A stretch of 64,000 nucleotides of DNA from Massilia aquatica (GTDB lineage: Bacteria; Pseudomonadota; Gammaproteobacteria; Burkholderiales; Burkholderiaceae_D): the NCBI RefSeq assembly GCF_011682045.1, contig NZ_VVIW01000013.1, forward strand, positions 1 to 64,000. Reading direction: 5' to 3'. The notes beneath the pieces were generated by a model. The model did no database searches. It saw only the letters and a program-made list of their open reading frames with translations, and was not told the DNA's origin. Below are positions 29,010 to 38,398 of this stretch, in pieces. The stretch's first letter is position 1; each line of letters opens with the position of its first letter. The position numbers were made by a program, and so were the translations under genes.

Positions 29010-30424
29010 GGCCTGGCCTCGGTCTCGAGCCAGCCGCCAGAAAAGCCGGCTTTGCGCAAGCCGGTGCGGATCACCGGATTGCCGCGCATGACGCGCCACA
29101 CCGATTCGTCGCGGTGGTTCGCAATCATCGCCAGGATCGGGCCCTGGTCGATGCCCAGGTAGTCGGTGTCGATCCAGCCGAAGCCCGGCACGCGGCGCCC
29201 GTTGGCCAGCTTGATGCCGAAGTCGAAAGTCGGATTGAAGGCGTCGAGGAAGCCGTATTTACCGTAGATCTGCTTGCCGTAGCGCGCGTGCATATCGGTG
29301 ATCGCGGGAATGGCGATCTCCGGCGCGAAGGCGATCGAGGCCGCCGCGCCGGTCGGGGCAATGGTGCAGTCGTCGTAGTGCTGCTTGCCCATGCCGCGCC
29401 CGGCGTAGCTGCGGAACTTGCGCCGCTTGCCGCCGTCGGTGATGGTGGCGTCGGCCGGGCCGTCGCTGGCCGTCACCCCCCACAGATTGGCGCCATAGCC
29501 CTTGCAGCCGAGCGGATTGGCAATGGCGTAGGCCTGCTGCGCGTAAGTGGCGCGCCGGCTGTTTTCAAAATAGTCGATGCCGCGCTTGCGCATGTAGGCA
29601 TCCTGGATGCCGCGAAAATCGATCCACACGTGCGAATACTGGTGCCCGAAGTGCGGGGCGAACGCCAGGTGTTCCTGGCCCCACAACGTGCCCCAGGTCT
29701 TGTCGTAGGTGCTGGTCCACTCGTCCCAGGCCTTGGGGTCGACCGGGTGCGTGGGCGAGGCCAGCGCCAGCACGTACACCAGCATCGCTTCGTTATAGCC
29801 GCGCCAGTCGTAGGGCAGCATGCCGGTTTCGGGATGCCACCCAAGCACGATGGCCGGCGGGCGCGCCTGCGCCCATTGCCAGTCGACGCGCCGATACAGT
29901 TCATCGGCCAGGCGGCGGATTTCGACCTCCTGTTCGTCGGCGCCGTCGAAATACGACTGCATGTGCAGCACGCCGGCGATCAAGAGGGCCGTGTCCACCG
30001 TCGAGAGCTCCGAGTTGGAACTGCGCGCGCCGGTTTTCATGTCCAGGAAGTGATAGAAAAAACCCTTGTAGCCGCTCATGCCCTGCGCCGCCTTGCCTTG
30101 CGGGGCATTGCGGAAGAAACGCAGGGTGGTCAGCACCCGTTCGCGCGCCTGCGCACGCGTGATGTAGCCACGCTCGATGCCGATCGGGTAGGCGGTCAGG
30201 CCGAAGCCGACCGCCGCGATGCTCGAGAACGACGGCGACGGATAACGGTCGGGCACCAGCCCATTGGCCGGATTGGCAGTCTCCCAGAAAAAGCGGAAGG
30301 TGCGTTCGGACAGGTCGTCCAGCAGCGCCGCCGCCGGCCCTGGAACCGCAGGCGCGGCATGGGCCAGCGGCATCGTCGCGATGGCGCCAACCAGCGCGGC
30401 CATCGGCATCAAGCGTTTTCTCAT
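29006..30424 (-). CDS. GH144-type endo-beta-1,2-glucanase (Glycoamylase, PF10091 family)
   Basis: 472 residues with a signal peptide (about 1-24, ending PLAHA). The family blocks are clear: RFFWETANPANGLVPDR near the N-terminus, SSIAAVGFGLTAYPIGIERG, GFFYHFLDM, SELSTVDTALLIAGVL, then HVWIDFRGIQDAYMRKRGIDYFENSRRA and GYGANLWGVTASDGP. Proteins of this fold are often labelled glucoamylase, but the characterised bacterial members are GH144 enzymes cutting beta-1,2-glucan to sophorose and longer oligomers. The nearby GH94 phosphorylase, GH1 and transporter support that substrate. It lies 13 bases after the TonB receptor gene. The label glucoamylase remains the conservative alternative. Confidence 0.82.
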   Translation of the reverse strand: MRKRLMPMAALVGAIATMPLAHAAPAVPGPAAALLDDLSERTFRFFWETANPANGLVPDRYPSPSFSSIAAVGFGLTAYPIGIERGYITRAQARERVLTTLRFFRNAPQGKAAQGMSGYKGFFYHFLDMKTGARSSNSELSTVDTALLIAGVLHMQSYFDGADEQEVEIRRLADELYRRVDWQWAQARPPAIVLGWHPETGMLPYDWRGYNEAMLVYVLALASPTHPVDPKAWDEWTSTYDKTWGTLWGQEHLAFAPHFGHQYSHVWIDFRGIQDAYMRKRGIDYFENSRRATYAQQAYAIANPLGCKGYGANLWGVTASDGPADATITDGGKRRKFRSYAGRGMGKQHYDDCTIAPTGAAASIAFAPEIAIPAITDMHARYGKQIYGKYGFLDAFNPTFDFGIKLANGRRVPGFGWIDTDYLGIDQGPILAMIANHRDESVWRVMRGNPVIRTGLRKAGFSGGWLETEARP

Positions 30425-30437
30425 CGACTTCCCTTAT

Positions 30438-33314
30438 TTAAAATGCATAGCGCGCGGTGAGTTTAACCGTTCGCATCGGACCCGTCACGGCGCCCGGAAC
30501 TCCCAGCTTGACGTTGTCGCCGCCAAGGTAGTTGGGATTGTTTTTGGTCGGCCCGCCGCCCCAGGCATCGTAGGCGGCGTAATTAACCGTGTTGAAGACG
30601 TTGAGCACGTCGAAGCGTACCGACACCTTGCCGAAACCGACACCGAGATCCTTGGCCATGGCCATGTCGACGGTGCGGAACGAGCCGCCATCGCCCTTGC
30701 GCGACACGCAGGCCTCAAAGCCCGCGGAGCAGTCGGTGATCCGGTACGGCAGGCCGCTGCCAAGCGTCACTTTGGACGAGAACATGATCCCGAACGGCAG
30801 CAGACGGTCGCTCAGGCCCGCCACCACCAGGCGATGGCGTTCGACCGTGGTCGACGGATTCCACGAGTGGGCGTAACGGCCGAAGGTCCAGTTGAACATG
30901 TCGTTGTTCCACTCCTTGTTCGTGGTCTCGCCTTCGGAGTAGGTGTAGGTCGCGGCCAGGCCCCAGCCCGACGCGGTGGAAAATGGCTTGTCGCCTTTCA
31001 GGTAGGCGGACGAGGTTTTTGCCTGCGAGATGAAGTCGCCCAGGATCAGGGTGCCGTAGCCGGGCACGGAGCTGAACATCGGGTCGATCGGGCTGGCATT
31101 GCCCCAGCCGCCGTTGACGTCGCGGTTACCGCCGAACCAGTTGAACTGGTTGCGGCTGCGCGAGACGGTCGCCCCGGCTTCGGTATTCCATGCGCCCAGC
31201 GCCTGGCGCACGCCGACGCTGAACTGGTCGGTGTACGGCAGCTTGTGTTCACTGCGGACCAGCCAGATCTCGCCGCCGGCCTGCGAGTTCTTTTGCAGTT
31301 CGTCCAGCGCCACGTTGGCGATGGTGCGGTCGTAGGCGCGCCCGGCACCGGCGAAAAAGACCGTATTGCTGTCGCCGAAAAGGTCGTACGAGAGCCCGAC
31401 GCGCGGCTGCCACGCATCCTTGAACGACTTGCGGTTCGAGCCGGTGCTGATGTAGTTCCCGATCGTCACGCCGCCCTTGGCCAGCGACTGCGCGTAGGTC
31501 TGGCCCACAGGCGCACCGGAACGCGGGTCCTGCTTGCCGAACAGGCCGGCGCGGTCGCTTGGGGTAACGTAGCTGTCGTTGAGCATATTCGTCTCGTAAT
31601 CCCAGCGCAGGCCGAGGTTCAGTTCGAGCTGCTTGGTCAGCTTCCAGTCGTCCTGCAGGTACACGCCGTACTGGCGGTCGGTGTAGCTCACGCCGGTCGG
31701 CGCCAGCGCGCGCGAAATTTCGAAGACCTGTGGAATGCCGGTCACGTTGTCGATCATCTCGCGCCGGATATCGATGGCGTTCGAGGTGCCGTACAGCTTG
31801 AAGTCGACCTTCTTGACCTTGACCCCGCCCTTGATCGTGTGGCCGTCAAGACCGGTCCAGGTCAGGCTCTCGCTGAACGAGAGGCCTTTCTGCATGCGGT
31901 CCTGGGCATCCGGCGAGCCGCCGGTAAACAATACATCAACCACGTTCTTGGTCTCGTTGCTCGGCGAGACCACATACTTTACGTAAGGCGTCGACAGCAG
32001 CGCGCTCGGATTCCAATGGAATTTTTCGTAGCCGATGCGCGCTTCGTTGAGGAAGTCGCCGCGTGAAAATTCGTGTTTCAGGTCGATCCGCGTTTCGTCG
32101 TTCTTGCGGTCTTTCTCGTTGCCCGGCACCGACAGCTTGAAGTCTTCCGGCACCAGGTCGTTCTCGCGCCGCACGCGCGTGGTCAGTTCGATCAGGTGGT
32201 CTTCGCCGATGCGCGTGGTGAGCTTGCCGAGCACCAGGTCTTCCTTGAACTTGGCGGTGGCCGATCCGGCCTGCGCCAGCAGGGACGGCACGATGCCGGC
32301 GTTGGGCAGCAAGTCCTGGCGCTGGGCCACCACCTGGCGCGGCGTGTCGATCCGCTTGCCTTCGTACGCGATGAAGTAATGCATCACGTCTTCCTTGATC
32401 GGCCCCCCGAGCGTGGCCCCGTACTGCTTCTGCGAGTAGCGCGGGCGCTCGACGCCGTCGGCCTTGTTCTTCTTCTGGAACGGATCGTGGGCGGTCAGGT
32501 TGGCGCCGGTGCGGTCGAAAAACACATCGCCATGCAACTGGTTGGTGCCCGACTTGGTGATCGCCGTGATCGCGGTCGAACTGACCTGGTCGAATTCGGC
32601 CTTGTAGTTTTGCGAAACCACCTTGTACTCGGCCACCGCCGACTGCGGGAACGGGTTGCCGCGCGAAGAGTCCAGGCCGGACATGCCGCCGCGCAGGATA
32701 TAGTTTTTCTGGCCGACGCCGTCGATGAAGACGTTCACGTTATCCTGGTTCTGCGCCCCGCCCTGCAAGGTGCCGTAGCCGGTCTTGGCCTCAACGTCGA
32801 AGCGCACGCCCGGCGCCAGGTCGGCAAAGGCGAGGAAGTTGCGCGAGACCTGCGGCAGGCTCTCGATCTGCGCGCGCGAGACGCTGGTGCCCACCTCGGA
32901 CGTCTTGACGTTGCGGCGCTGGGCCGAACCCAGGATCACCACCTGCGCCATGTTGGCCGGGTTGGCCGGGTTGGCCGCGCCCAGCGACAGGTCGAGCGAG
33001 GCGGTCTGGCCGATCGACAGCGTGACCTTTTCGGTGCTCTGGCCGCCGACCTTGATCGCATACTCGCCCGGCGGCAGGCCGGTGAGCACGTAGCTGCCGT
33101 CGGCGCCGGTGCTGGTGCGGTACTTGTAGCCGGTGGCCGTATTGCTGGCGACGACCGGCGTGGCCGGCGCCGCGGGCGCGCCGCTCTGCGTGATTTGTCC
33201 CTTGATGGTGGCGCTGCTTAACTGCGCATGCGCCGGCGCGGCGGCCAGCATGGCTACCGTCGACAGTCCCACCAATGCCCGGCGCAGTTCGCGCACGCCC
33301 GTTTTCATCTTCAT
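30438..33314 (-). CDS. TonB-dependent outer-membrane receptor with N-terminal carboxypeptidase-regulatory-like domain
   Basis: 958 residues. Start at 33314 with a GGGAG site. Signal peptide of about 31 residues (ending PAHAQ), then a beta-sandwich CarboxypepD_reg-like domain (about 33-115, with ADGSYVLTGLPPGEYAIKV), a plug (about 130-250, SRAQIESLPQVSRNFLAFADLAPG) and a large beta barrel ending in the aromatic LTARYAF typical of outer-membrane proteins. It imports substrate across the outer membrane with TonB energy. Position right after the lacI gene and before the GH144 gene suggests uptake of large beta-1,2-glucan fragments or cyclic glucans. Confidence 0.95.
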   Translation of the reverse strand: MKMKTGVRELRRALVGLSTVAMLAAAPAHAQLSSATIKGQITQSGAPAAPATPVVASNTATGYKYRTSTGADGSYVLTGLPPGEYAIKVGGQSTEKVTLSIGQTASLDLSLGAANPANPANMAQVVILGSAQRRNVKTSEVGTSVSRAQIESLPQVSRNFLAFADLAPGVRFDVEAKTGYGTLQGGAQNQDNVNVFIDGVGQKNYILRGGMSGLDSSRGNPFPQSAVAEYKVVSQNYKAEFDQVSSTAITAITKSGTNQLHGDVFFDRTGANLTAHDPFQKKNKADGVERPRYSQKQYGATLGGPIKEDVMHYFIAYEGKRIDTPRQVVAQRQDLLPNAGIVPSLLAQAGSATAKFKEDLVLGKLTTRIGEDHLIELTTRVRRENDLVPEDFKLSVPGNEKDRKNDETRIDLKHEFSRGDFLNEARIGYEKFHWNPSALLSTPYVKYVVSPSNETKNVVDVLFTGGSPDAQDRMQKGLSFSESLTWTGLDGHTIKGGVKVKKVDFKLYGTSNAIDIRREMIDNVTGIPQVFEISRALAPTGVSYTDRQYGVYLQDDWKLTKQLELNLGLRWDYETNMLNDSYVTPSDRAGLFGKQDPRSGAPVGQTYAQSLAKGGVTIGNYISTGSNRKSFKDAWQPRVGLSYDLFGDSNTVFFAGAGRAYDRTIANVALDELQKNSQAGGEIWLVRSEHKLPYTDQFSVGVRQALGAWNTEAGATVSRSRNQFNWFGGNRDVNGGWGNASPIDPMFSSVPGYGTLILGDFISQAKTSSAYLKGDKPFSTASGWGLAATYTYSEGETTNKEWNNDMFNWTFGRYAHSWNPSTTVERHRLVVAGLSDRLLPFGIMFSSKVTLGSGLPYRITDCSAGFEACVSRKGDGGSFRTVDMAMAKDLGVGFGKVSVRFDVLNVFNTVNYAAYDAWGGGPTKNNPNYLGGDNVKLGVPGAVTGPMRTVKLTARYAF

Positions 33315-33342
33315 GCATTTCTCCCGTTGTTTATAGTTGTCG

Positions 33343-34383
33343 TTATTTCAGAATGTCGTTTTCCGTCATGCCCTGCGCATGCGCGCCGCACGAGCGCCGC
33401 ACCACCAGTTCGGTTTGCACCACCTGCACGGTTTTTTTTGTCCCCTGCGGGTTTTCAATCTCAAAGGCCAGGCATTCGAGCGCGCGACTGCCCATTTCGG
33501 TGATCCGTACGCGCACGGTGGTCAAGGGCGGCGTGACGAAGCGCGCCGTCGGCACATCGTCGAAGCCGGCCAGCGCGATGTCGCGCGGGACCACCAGGCC
33601 GCCCTCGCCCAGCGCGAACAGGCAGCCGATCGCCATCATGTCGTTGGCGGCGAACACCGCGTCCGGCAGGCGTTTCAAGGCGCGCAGCTGCTGGCCGGCG
33701 CGGTAGCCCGATTCCTCGCCGAAGTCGCCGCGCAGCACTTCCGGCTCGAAGCGCGGCGCCCCTGGCAGCAAGCGCGCGATGGTCTCGCGAAAGCCGCGCA
33801 GGCGTTCTTCGGCGTCGAAGTTGTCGGCCGGGCCGGCGATCATGACGATGCTGCGGTGCCCCATCTCGACCAGGTGCTGCACCATGTCGGCCGCGCCGCC
33901 GTGGTTGTCGACCGCCAGGGCCGAACAATCGTGGCCGGTGGCGCGCGTATTGACAAGCACGATGGGCAGGCTGTCGGGCAGGTTGTCGGCCAAAAAACCG
34001 GCATCGACATGCGGCGACATCACGATCAGGCCATCGACCCGGCCGCTCATGGCGCGCATGGCCCGCGCAGCTTCGCCGGCGTCGCCGTGCGAACTCGATA
34101 CCAGCAGGTGCAGGCCGCGCCGGTGCGCCGCCATGTCGATCCCGCGAATGAGCTCCGAAAAGAACTCGCCATGCAGGTCGGGCAGCACCACGCCGATGGT
34201 TTCGGTGCGGCTGGTCGACAGGCTGCGCGCGCCGCTGTGCGGAATGTAGCGCAAACTGCGCGCGGCAGCCAACACCAGCTGGCGCGTCTCGTCGGTGACG
34301 GTGTCGCTGCCATTCAACGCGCGCGACACCGAGGCGACCGACACATTGGCCGCGCGCGCCACATCCTTGATCGTTACCGCCAT
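33343..34383 (-). CDS. LacI-family transcriptional regulator of the glucan locus
   Basis: 346 residues. The N-terminal helix-turn-helix (about 3-50) reads TIKDVARAANVSVASVSRAL, with the hinge SLSTSRTETIGVVLPD, followed by the periplasmic-binding-protein-like sensor domain (about 60-330). First gene of the minus-strand operon, 28 bases before the TonB receptor. Two 14-bp palindromic operators in the region upstream (34421 and 34564) are the natural binding sites, so it probably represses both itself with its operon and the divergent GH94 gene until an oligosaccharide inducer binds. Inducer identity is inferred from context only. Confidence 0.95.
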   Translation of the reverse strand: MAVTIKDVARAANVSVASVSRALNGSDTVTDETRQLVLAAARSLRYIPHSGARSLSTSRTETIGVVLPDLHGEFFSELIRGIDMAAHRRGLHLLVSSSHGDAGEAARAMRAMSGRVDGLIVMSPHVDAGFLADNLPDSLPIVLVNTRATGHDCSALAVDNHGGAADMVQHLVEMGHRSIVMIAGPADNFDAEERLRGFRETIARLLPGAPRFEPEVLRGDFGEESGYRAGQQLRALKRLPDAVFAANDMMAIGCLFALGEGGLVVPRDIALAGFDDVPTARFVTPPLTTVRVRITEMGSRALECLAFEIENPQGTKKTVQVVQTELVVRRSCGAHAQGMTENDILK

Positions 34384-34420
34384 AAAAACACCACGCTTTC
34401 ACCCCTCCCGCATAAACCCC

Positions 34421-34434
34421 GGTAACCGATTACA
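34421..34434. promoter_or_regulatory. LacI-type operator 1
   Basis: GGTAACCGATTACA, a near-palindrome matching operator 2 at 12 of 14 positions. It lies 38 bases upstream of the lacI start and would control the regulator and the eight-gene minus-strand operon. Confidence 0.75.
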
Positions 34435-34563
34435 TTTTTTCTAATGTACCGCAATCGAGCTCAGCACAGCGTGGTTTTTTTGTAAATTTTTCACCAAAAA
34501 AAGCACGACTTCTGGTCGAAATTTTACTTTTTTAACAAAGATGTCATGTAAAATTTATCAGGA

Positions 34564-34577
34564 TGTAACCGCTTACA
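34564..34577. promoter_or_regulatory. LacI-type operator 2
   Basis: TGTAACCGCTTACA, a near-perfect LacI-family palindrome with the central CG. It lies 37 bases upstream of the GH94 start, just downstream of an AT-rich stretch (34480-34560) likely to hold the promoter, so binding would block transcription start of GH94 and the ATPase gene. Confidence 0.8.
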
Positions 34578-34614
34578 TTGCGCCGTCTCCATTGCCAACC
34601 ACCGTACCCTGCCC

Positions 34615-37600
34615 ATGACTCCGATTCCATTCAGTCCCGCCGCCGGCGCCCGCTTCCTCTCCAACGGCCATCTGCGGGTGCTCGTCACGGCCGCCGGCAC
34701 CGGCGCCACGGACCTGGGCGAGCACGCGCTGACGCGCTGGCAGGGCGACCCGGTGGAAGACGGCGACGGCTACTTTATCTACCTGCGCGATATCGACAGC
34801 GGCGAATCCTGGTCGGTCGGCGCACAGCCCTGCGCGGTCGCCGGCGCCCGCTATGGGTTCGGCGGCGACGATGGCGGCGCGTGGCTGACCTGCCGCCACC
34901 TCGGCATCGAAGCGCGGCTCGACATCGTCGTCGCGACCGAGTCCGACGTCGAACTGCGCACCCTGACCTTGCGCAACACCAGCGCGCGGGCGCGCCGCAT
35001 CGAAGTGACGAGCTACCTGGAAGTGGTGCTCAACAAGCGCGCCGCCGAAGCCTCGCACCCGGCGTTCTCGAAACTGTTCGTGCAGACCGAGTCGGTTCCC
35101 GAGGCCGGCGCGCTGCTGGCGCGGCGCCGTCCGCGCGGCGCCGACGACGTCTGCATCTGGCTGGTGCACGCCGCCGCCGGCGGCGAGGATGGCGGCATCG
35201 AGACCGACCGCAAACGCTTCATCGGGCGTGGCCGCAGCCTGGCCGCGCCAGCCGCGCTGGCCTCAAGCACGCCGCTCTCGGGCAGCGCCGGCAACGTGCT
35301 CGATCCGTCGTTCAGCCTGCGCCGCAACGTGACGCTGGAACCGGACGCGAATGCCGTCATCGTCTTTACGCTCGGCGCGGCGCCCGGGCGCGATGCCGCA
35401 CTGGCCCTGCTGGCGGGCGCGCCGGCGCCGGAACTGGCCGCGCGCATGGCGGGCGAACGGCGCGCTGCCCTCCTCACGGCGCTGGCGCTCGATGCCGAAC
35501 AAGGCGCCTATGCCGAAGCGCTGGCCGCCGCCATCCTGTATGGCGAAAGCGCCCTGCGCGGCCCGGGCGACGCGCCCCTGTCCACCGACAGCCTGCCCGA
35601 TTCGCTCGGCCTGCCCAAGGACCGCGTGCTGTGCGTGGTCACCGCCATCGGTCCGCGCGACCCGCAGGCGCAAGCCTTGCTCGACGCGGCGCGCTACTGG
35701 GATGCGCTGGCCCTGCCGCTGCACCTGGTGCTGGTCGGCGCGCAAGCCGACTGGCCCGCGTTGCCAGGCCCGGTAACCCTGCTCGACCCCATGCACGTCG
35801 ACAGCGCCGACCTGGAACGCGTGGCCGCGCAGGCGCGCATGGTGGTCAAGGGCGAGCTGCCGCTGTTCGCGCCGCGCGCCAGCATCCTGCGCCCGCCGCG
35901 CCCACCGCACCGCAAGCATCCACAGGACGACGCCGAACCGGCGCCGCTGCAGTTCTTTAACGGCGACGGCGGCTTCTCGAGCGACGGCAAGGAATATGTG
36001 ATCCGCCTGGCCTGGGACGGCGCCGAAGGCCTGTCGCGCCCGCCCCTGCCCTGGACCAATGTGATCGCCAACGAACAGGTGGGGGTGCTGGTGAGCGAAA
36101 CCGGCGCCGGGTACACCTGGAGCCGCAACAGCCGCGAACACCGGCTCACGCCCTGGTTCAACGACCCGGTGCGCGATCCGCACGGCGAAGCGCTGTATCT
36201 GCGCGACGAAGACGACGGCAGCTGGTGGTCGCCCATGCCCGGTCCCGCACCGGCGGCAAGCAACTATGAGGCGGTGCACGGCTTCGGCTACACCACTTTC
36301 CGCCATGCCAGCTATGGCCTGGAGCAGGAATGCACGGTATTCGTGCCGCGCCACGACCCGCTCAAGATCGTGCGCATCCGCCTGCGCAATACCGACGCGC
36401 GCAGCCGCACCATCTCGCTGTTCTCGTACCAGCAGCTGGTGCTGGGCAGCACGCCGGCCGACAGCGGACGGCACATCTGCACCACCTGGGACAGCGGCGT
36501 GCTGCTGGCCACCAACCGCATGGCCGGCCCGTTCGCCGACGGCGTCACCTTTTGCGCGCTGATCGCGCCGCCGGCCAGCGCCAGCTTCCACAGCGCCGAC
36601 CGCGCCGCCTTCATCGGCACCCAGGGCACCACCGCGCGCCCGGCGGCGCTGGGCGAAGCGCGCCTGGACGGGCGCACCGGCCCCGGGCTCGATCCATGCG
36701 CCGCGTTCCAGGCGCGCCTGACCATCGCCCCCGGCGAAGAGGTCGAATTCGCCGTGCTGCTGGGCGAAACCACCTGCGCCGACGATGCGCAGGCGCTGGT
36801 GCGGCGCTATCGCGCCGGCGCGGCGGTCGAGCAAGCCCTGGCCGAGGTACGCCAGTTCTGGCGCGACACCGTCGGCGCCATCGAAATCGACACCCCGGTG
36901 CCAGCGATCGACCTGATGGTCAACGGCTGGCTGGCCTACCAGAACCTGAGCTGCCGCATCTGGGGCCGCTCGGCCTTTTACCAGTCGGGCGGCGCGATCG
37001 GCTACCGCGACCAGTTGCAGGACGCCAGTGCCCTGATCTACACCCTGCCCGAAATGACGCGCAAGCAGATCTGCCTGCACGCGGCGCACCAGTTCACCGA
37101 AGGCGACGTGCTGCACTGGTGGCACCCGGCCCCGCTCGAAAAAGGGCTGCGCACGCGCTTTTCCGACGACCTGCTGTGGCTCCCCTACATCACCGCGTTC
37201 TACCTCAAGTCCACCGGCGACTGGAGCGTGCTCGATGAAGTCGAAGGTTTCCTGAGCGCGCCGCAGCTGGAAGACGGCGAAGACGAAGTCTTCCTGCACC
37301 CCGAAGCGGCCGGCACCAGCGCCGACGTGTACGAGCATTGCTGCCGCGCGCTGGACCGCTCGCTGACGAAAGGCGCGCACGGCCTGCCGCTGATGGGCAC
37401 CGGCGACTGGAACGACGGCATGAGCCGGGTCGGACGCGAAGGCCGCGGCGAGAGCGTGTGGATGGGCTTTTTCCTGTTCCGCATCATCAAGGACTTCTTG
37501 CCGGTATGCGAGCGGCGCGGCGACAGTGCGCGCATCGCCGCCTACAGCGCCTACCTCGAGCAGCTGGCGGTGGCGCTCAATGACCAAGGCTGGGATGGCC

Positions 37601-38397
37601 AGTGGTACCGGCGCGCTTTTTACGATAACGGCGCGGTGATGGGCTCGAGCGAGAGCGACGAATGCCAGATCGACGCGCTGGCCCAGGCCTGGTCGGTGAT
37701 CTCCGGCGCGGCGCCGCTTGAGCGCGCGCAGATGGCGCTCGACGCCATGGAACAACGGCTGGTGTCGGATGCCGATGGTTTGATCCGGCTGCTCACGCCG
37801 CCTTTCGTCCACACCGCGCAGGACCCTGGCTACATCAAGGGTTACGTGGCCGGCGTGCGCGAAAACGGTGGCCAGTACACGCACGCGGCCTGCTGGGCGG
37901 TGCGCGCCGTGGCCGAAGCCGGCCGCAACGAACGCGCCGCGCAGCTGCTCGAAATGCTCAGTCCCATCAGCCATGCGCTCACACCGGAAGCGGTGGCGCG
38001 CTACCAGGTCGAGCCCTACGTGATCGCGGCCGATATCTACGGCGCCGATCCGCACGTGGGGCGCGGCGGCTGGACCTGGTACACCGGTTCGGCCGGCTGG
38101 GCTTTCCGGGTCGCGCTCGAATCGGTGCTCGGTTTTACGCTCGAAGGCGGCGCCGCGATCCGCATGAAGCCGGTGGTGCCGGCCGCGTGGCCGCGCTTTG
38201 GCATTCGCTACCGCCTGCCGGACGGCGCCACCAGCTACCACATTGAAGTGATCAACGACGCCATCGGTGACGGTTCGCTGGTGGTGGCCGCCTCGCTCGA
38301 CGGCCAGGAAGCGCCGATCGTGGACGGCGCGGCCATGATCCCGATGAAGGCCGACGGCGCCGCACACCGCGTGGTCGTCGTGCTGCGCGCAGCCTGA
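34615..38397 (+). CDS. GH94 phosphorylase, probable 1,2-beta-oligoglucan phosphorylase
   Basis: 1260 residues, no signal peptide and no membrane helices, so cytoplasmic. Two beta-sandwich regions precede the (alpha/alpha)6 catalytic barrel. Blocks typical of GH94 and of the C-terminal part of cyclic beta-1,2-glucan synthases are present: SGGAIGYRDQLQDASALIY, HAAHQFTEGDVLHWWHP, RFSDDLLWLPYITAFY and GTGDWNDGM (residues 928-936), where the DWND segment carries the family's general acid. The GT84 and membrane parts of a synthase are absent, which points to a stand-alone phosphorylase releasing glucose 1-phosphate from sophoro-oligosaccharides. Other GH94 specificities (cellobiose, cellodextrin) are less likely given this long form and the GH144 neighbour. 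One base separates it from the ATPase gene. Confidence 0.87.
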   Translation: MTPIPFSPAAGARFLSNGHLRVLVTAAGTGATDLGEHALTRWQGDPVEDGDGYFIYLRDIDSGESWSVGAQPCAVAGARYGFGGDDGGAWLTCRHLGIEARLDIVVATESDVELRTLTLRNTSARARRIEVTSYLEVVLNKRAAEASHPAFSKLFVQTESVPEAGALLARRRPRGADDVCIWLVHAAAGGEDGGIETDRKRFIGRGRSLAAPAALASSTPLSGSAGNVLDPSFSLRRNVTLEPDANAVIVFTLGAAPGRDAALALLAGAPAPELAARMAGERRAALLTALALDAEQGAYAEALAAAILYGESALRGPGDAPLSTDSLPDSLGLPKDRVLCVVTAIGPRDPQAQALLDAARYWDALALPLHLVLVGAQADWPALPGPVTLLDPMHVDSADLERVAAQARMVVKGELPLFAPRASILRPPRPPHRKHPQDDAEPAPLQFFNGDGGFSSDGKEYVIRLAWDGAEGLSRPPLPWTNVIANEQVGVLVSETGAGYTWSRNSREHRLTPWFNDPVRDPHGEALYLRDEDDGSWWSPMPGPAPAASNYEAVHGFGYTTFRHASYGLEQECTVFVPRHDPLKIVRIRLRNTDARSRTISLFSYQQLVLGSTPADSGRHICTTWDSGVLLATNRMAGPFADGVTFCALIAPPASASFHSADRAAFIGTQGTTARPAALGEARLDGRTGPGLDPCAAFQARLTIAPGEEVEFAVLLGETTCADDAQALVRRYRAGAAVEQALAEVRQFWRDTVGAIEIDTPVPAIDLMVNGWLAYQNLSCRIWGRSAFYQSGGAIGYRDQLQDASALIYTLPEMTRKQICLHAAHQFTEGDVLHWWHPAPLEKGLRTRFSDDLLWLPYITAFYLKSTGDWSVLDEVEGFLSAPQLEDGEDEVFLHPEAAGTSADVYEHCCRALDRSLTKGAHGLPLMGTGDWNDGMSRVGREGRGESVWMGFFLFRIIKDFLPVCERRGDSARIAAYSAYLEQLAVALNDQGWDGQWYRRAFYDNGAVMGSSESDECQIDALAQAWSVISGAAPLERAQMALDAMEQRLVSDADGLIRLLTPPFVHTAQDPGYIKGYVAGVRENGGQYTHAACWAVRAVAEAGRNERAAQLLEMLSPISHALTPEAVARYQVEPYVIAADIYGADPHVGRGGWTWYTGSAGWAFRVALESVLGFTLEGGAAIRMKPVVPAAWPRFGIRYRLPDGATSYHIEVINDAIGDGSLVVAASLDGQEAPIVDGAAMIPMKADGAAHRVVVVLRAA

Positions 38398-38398
38398 G

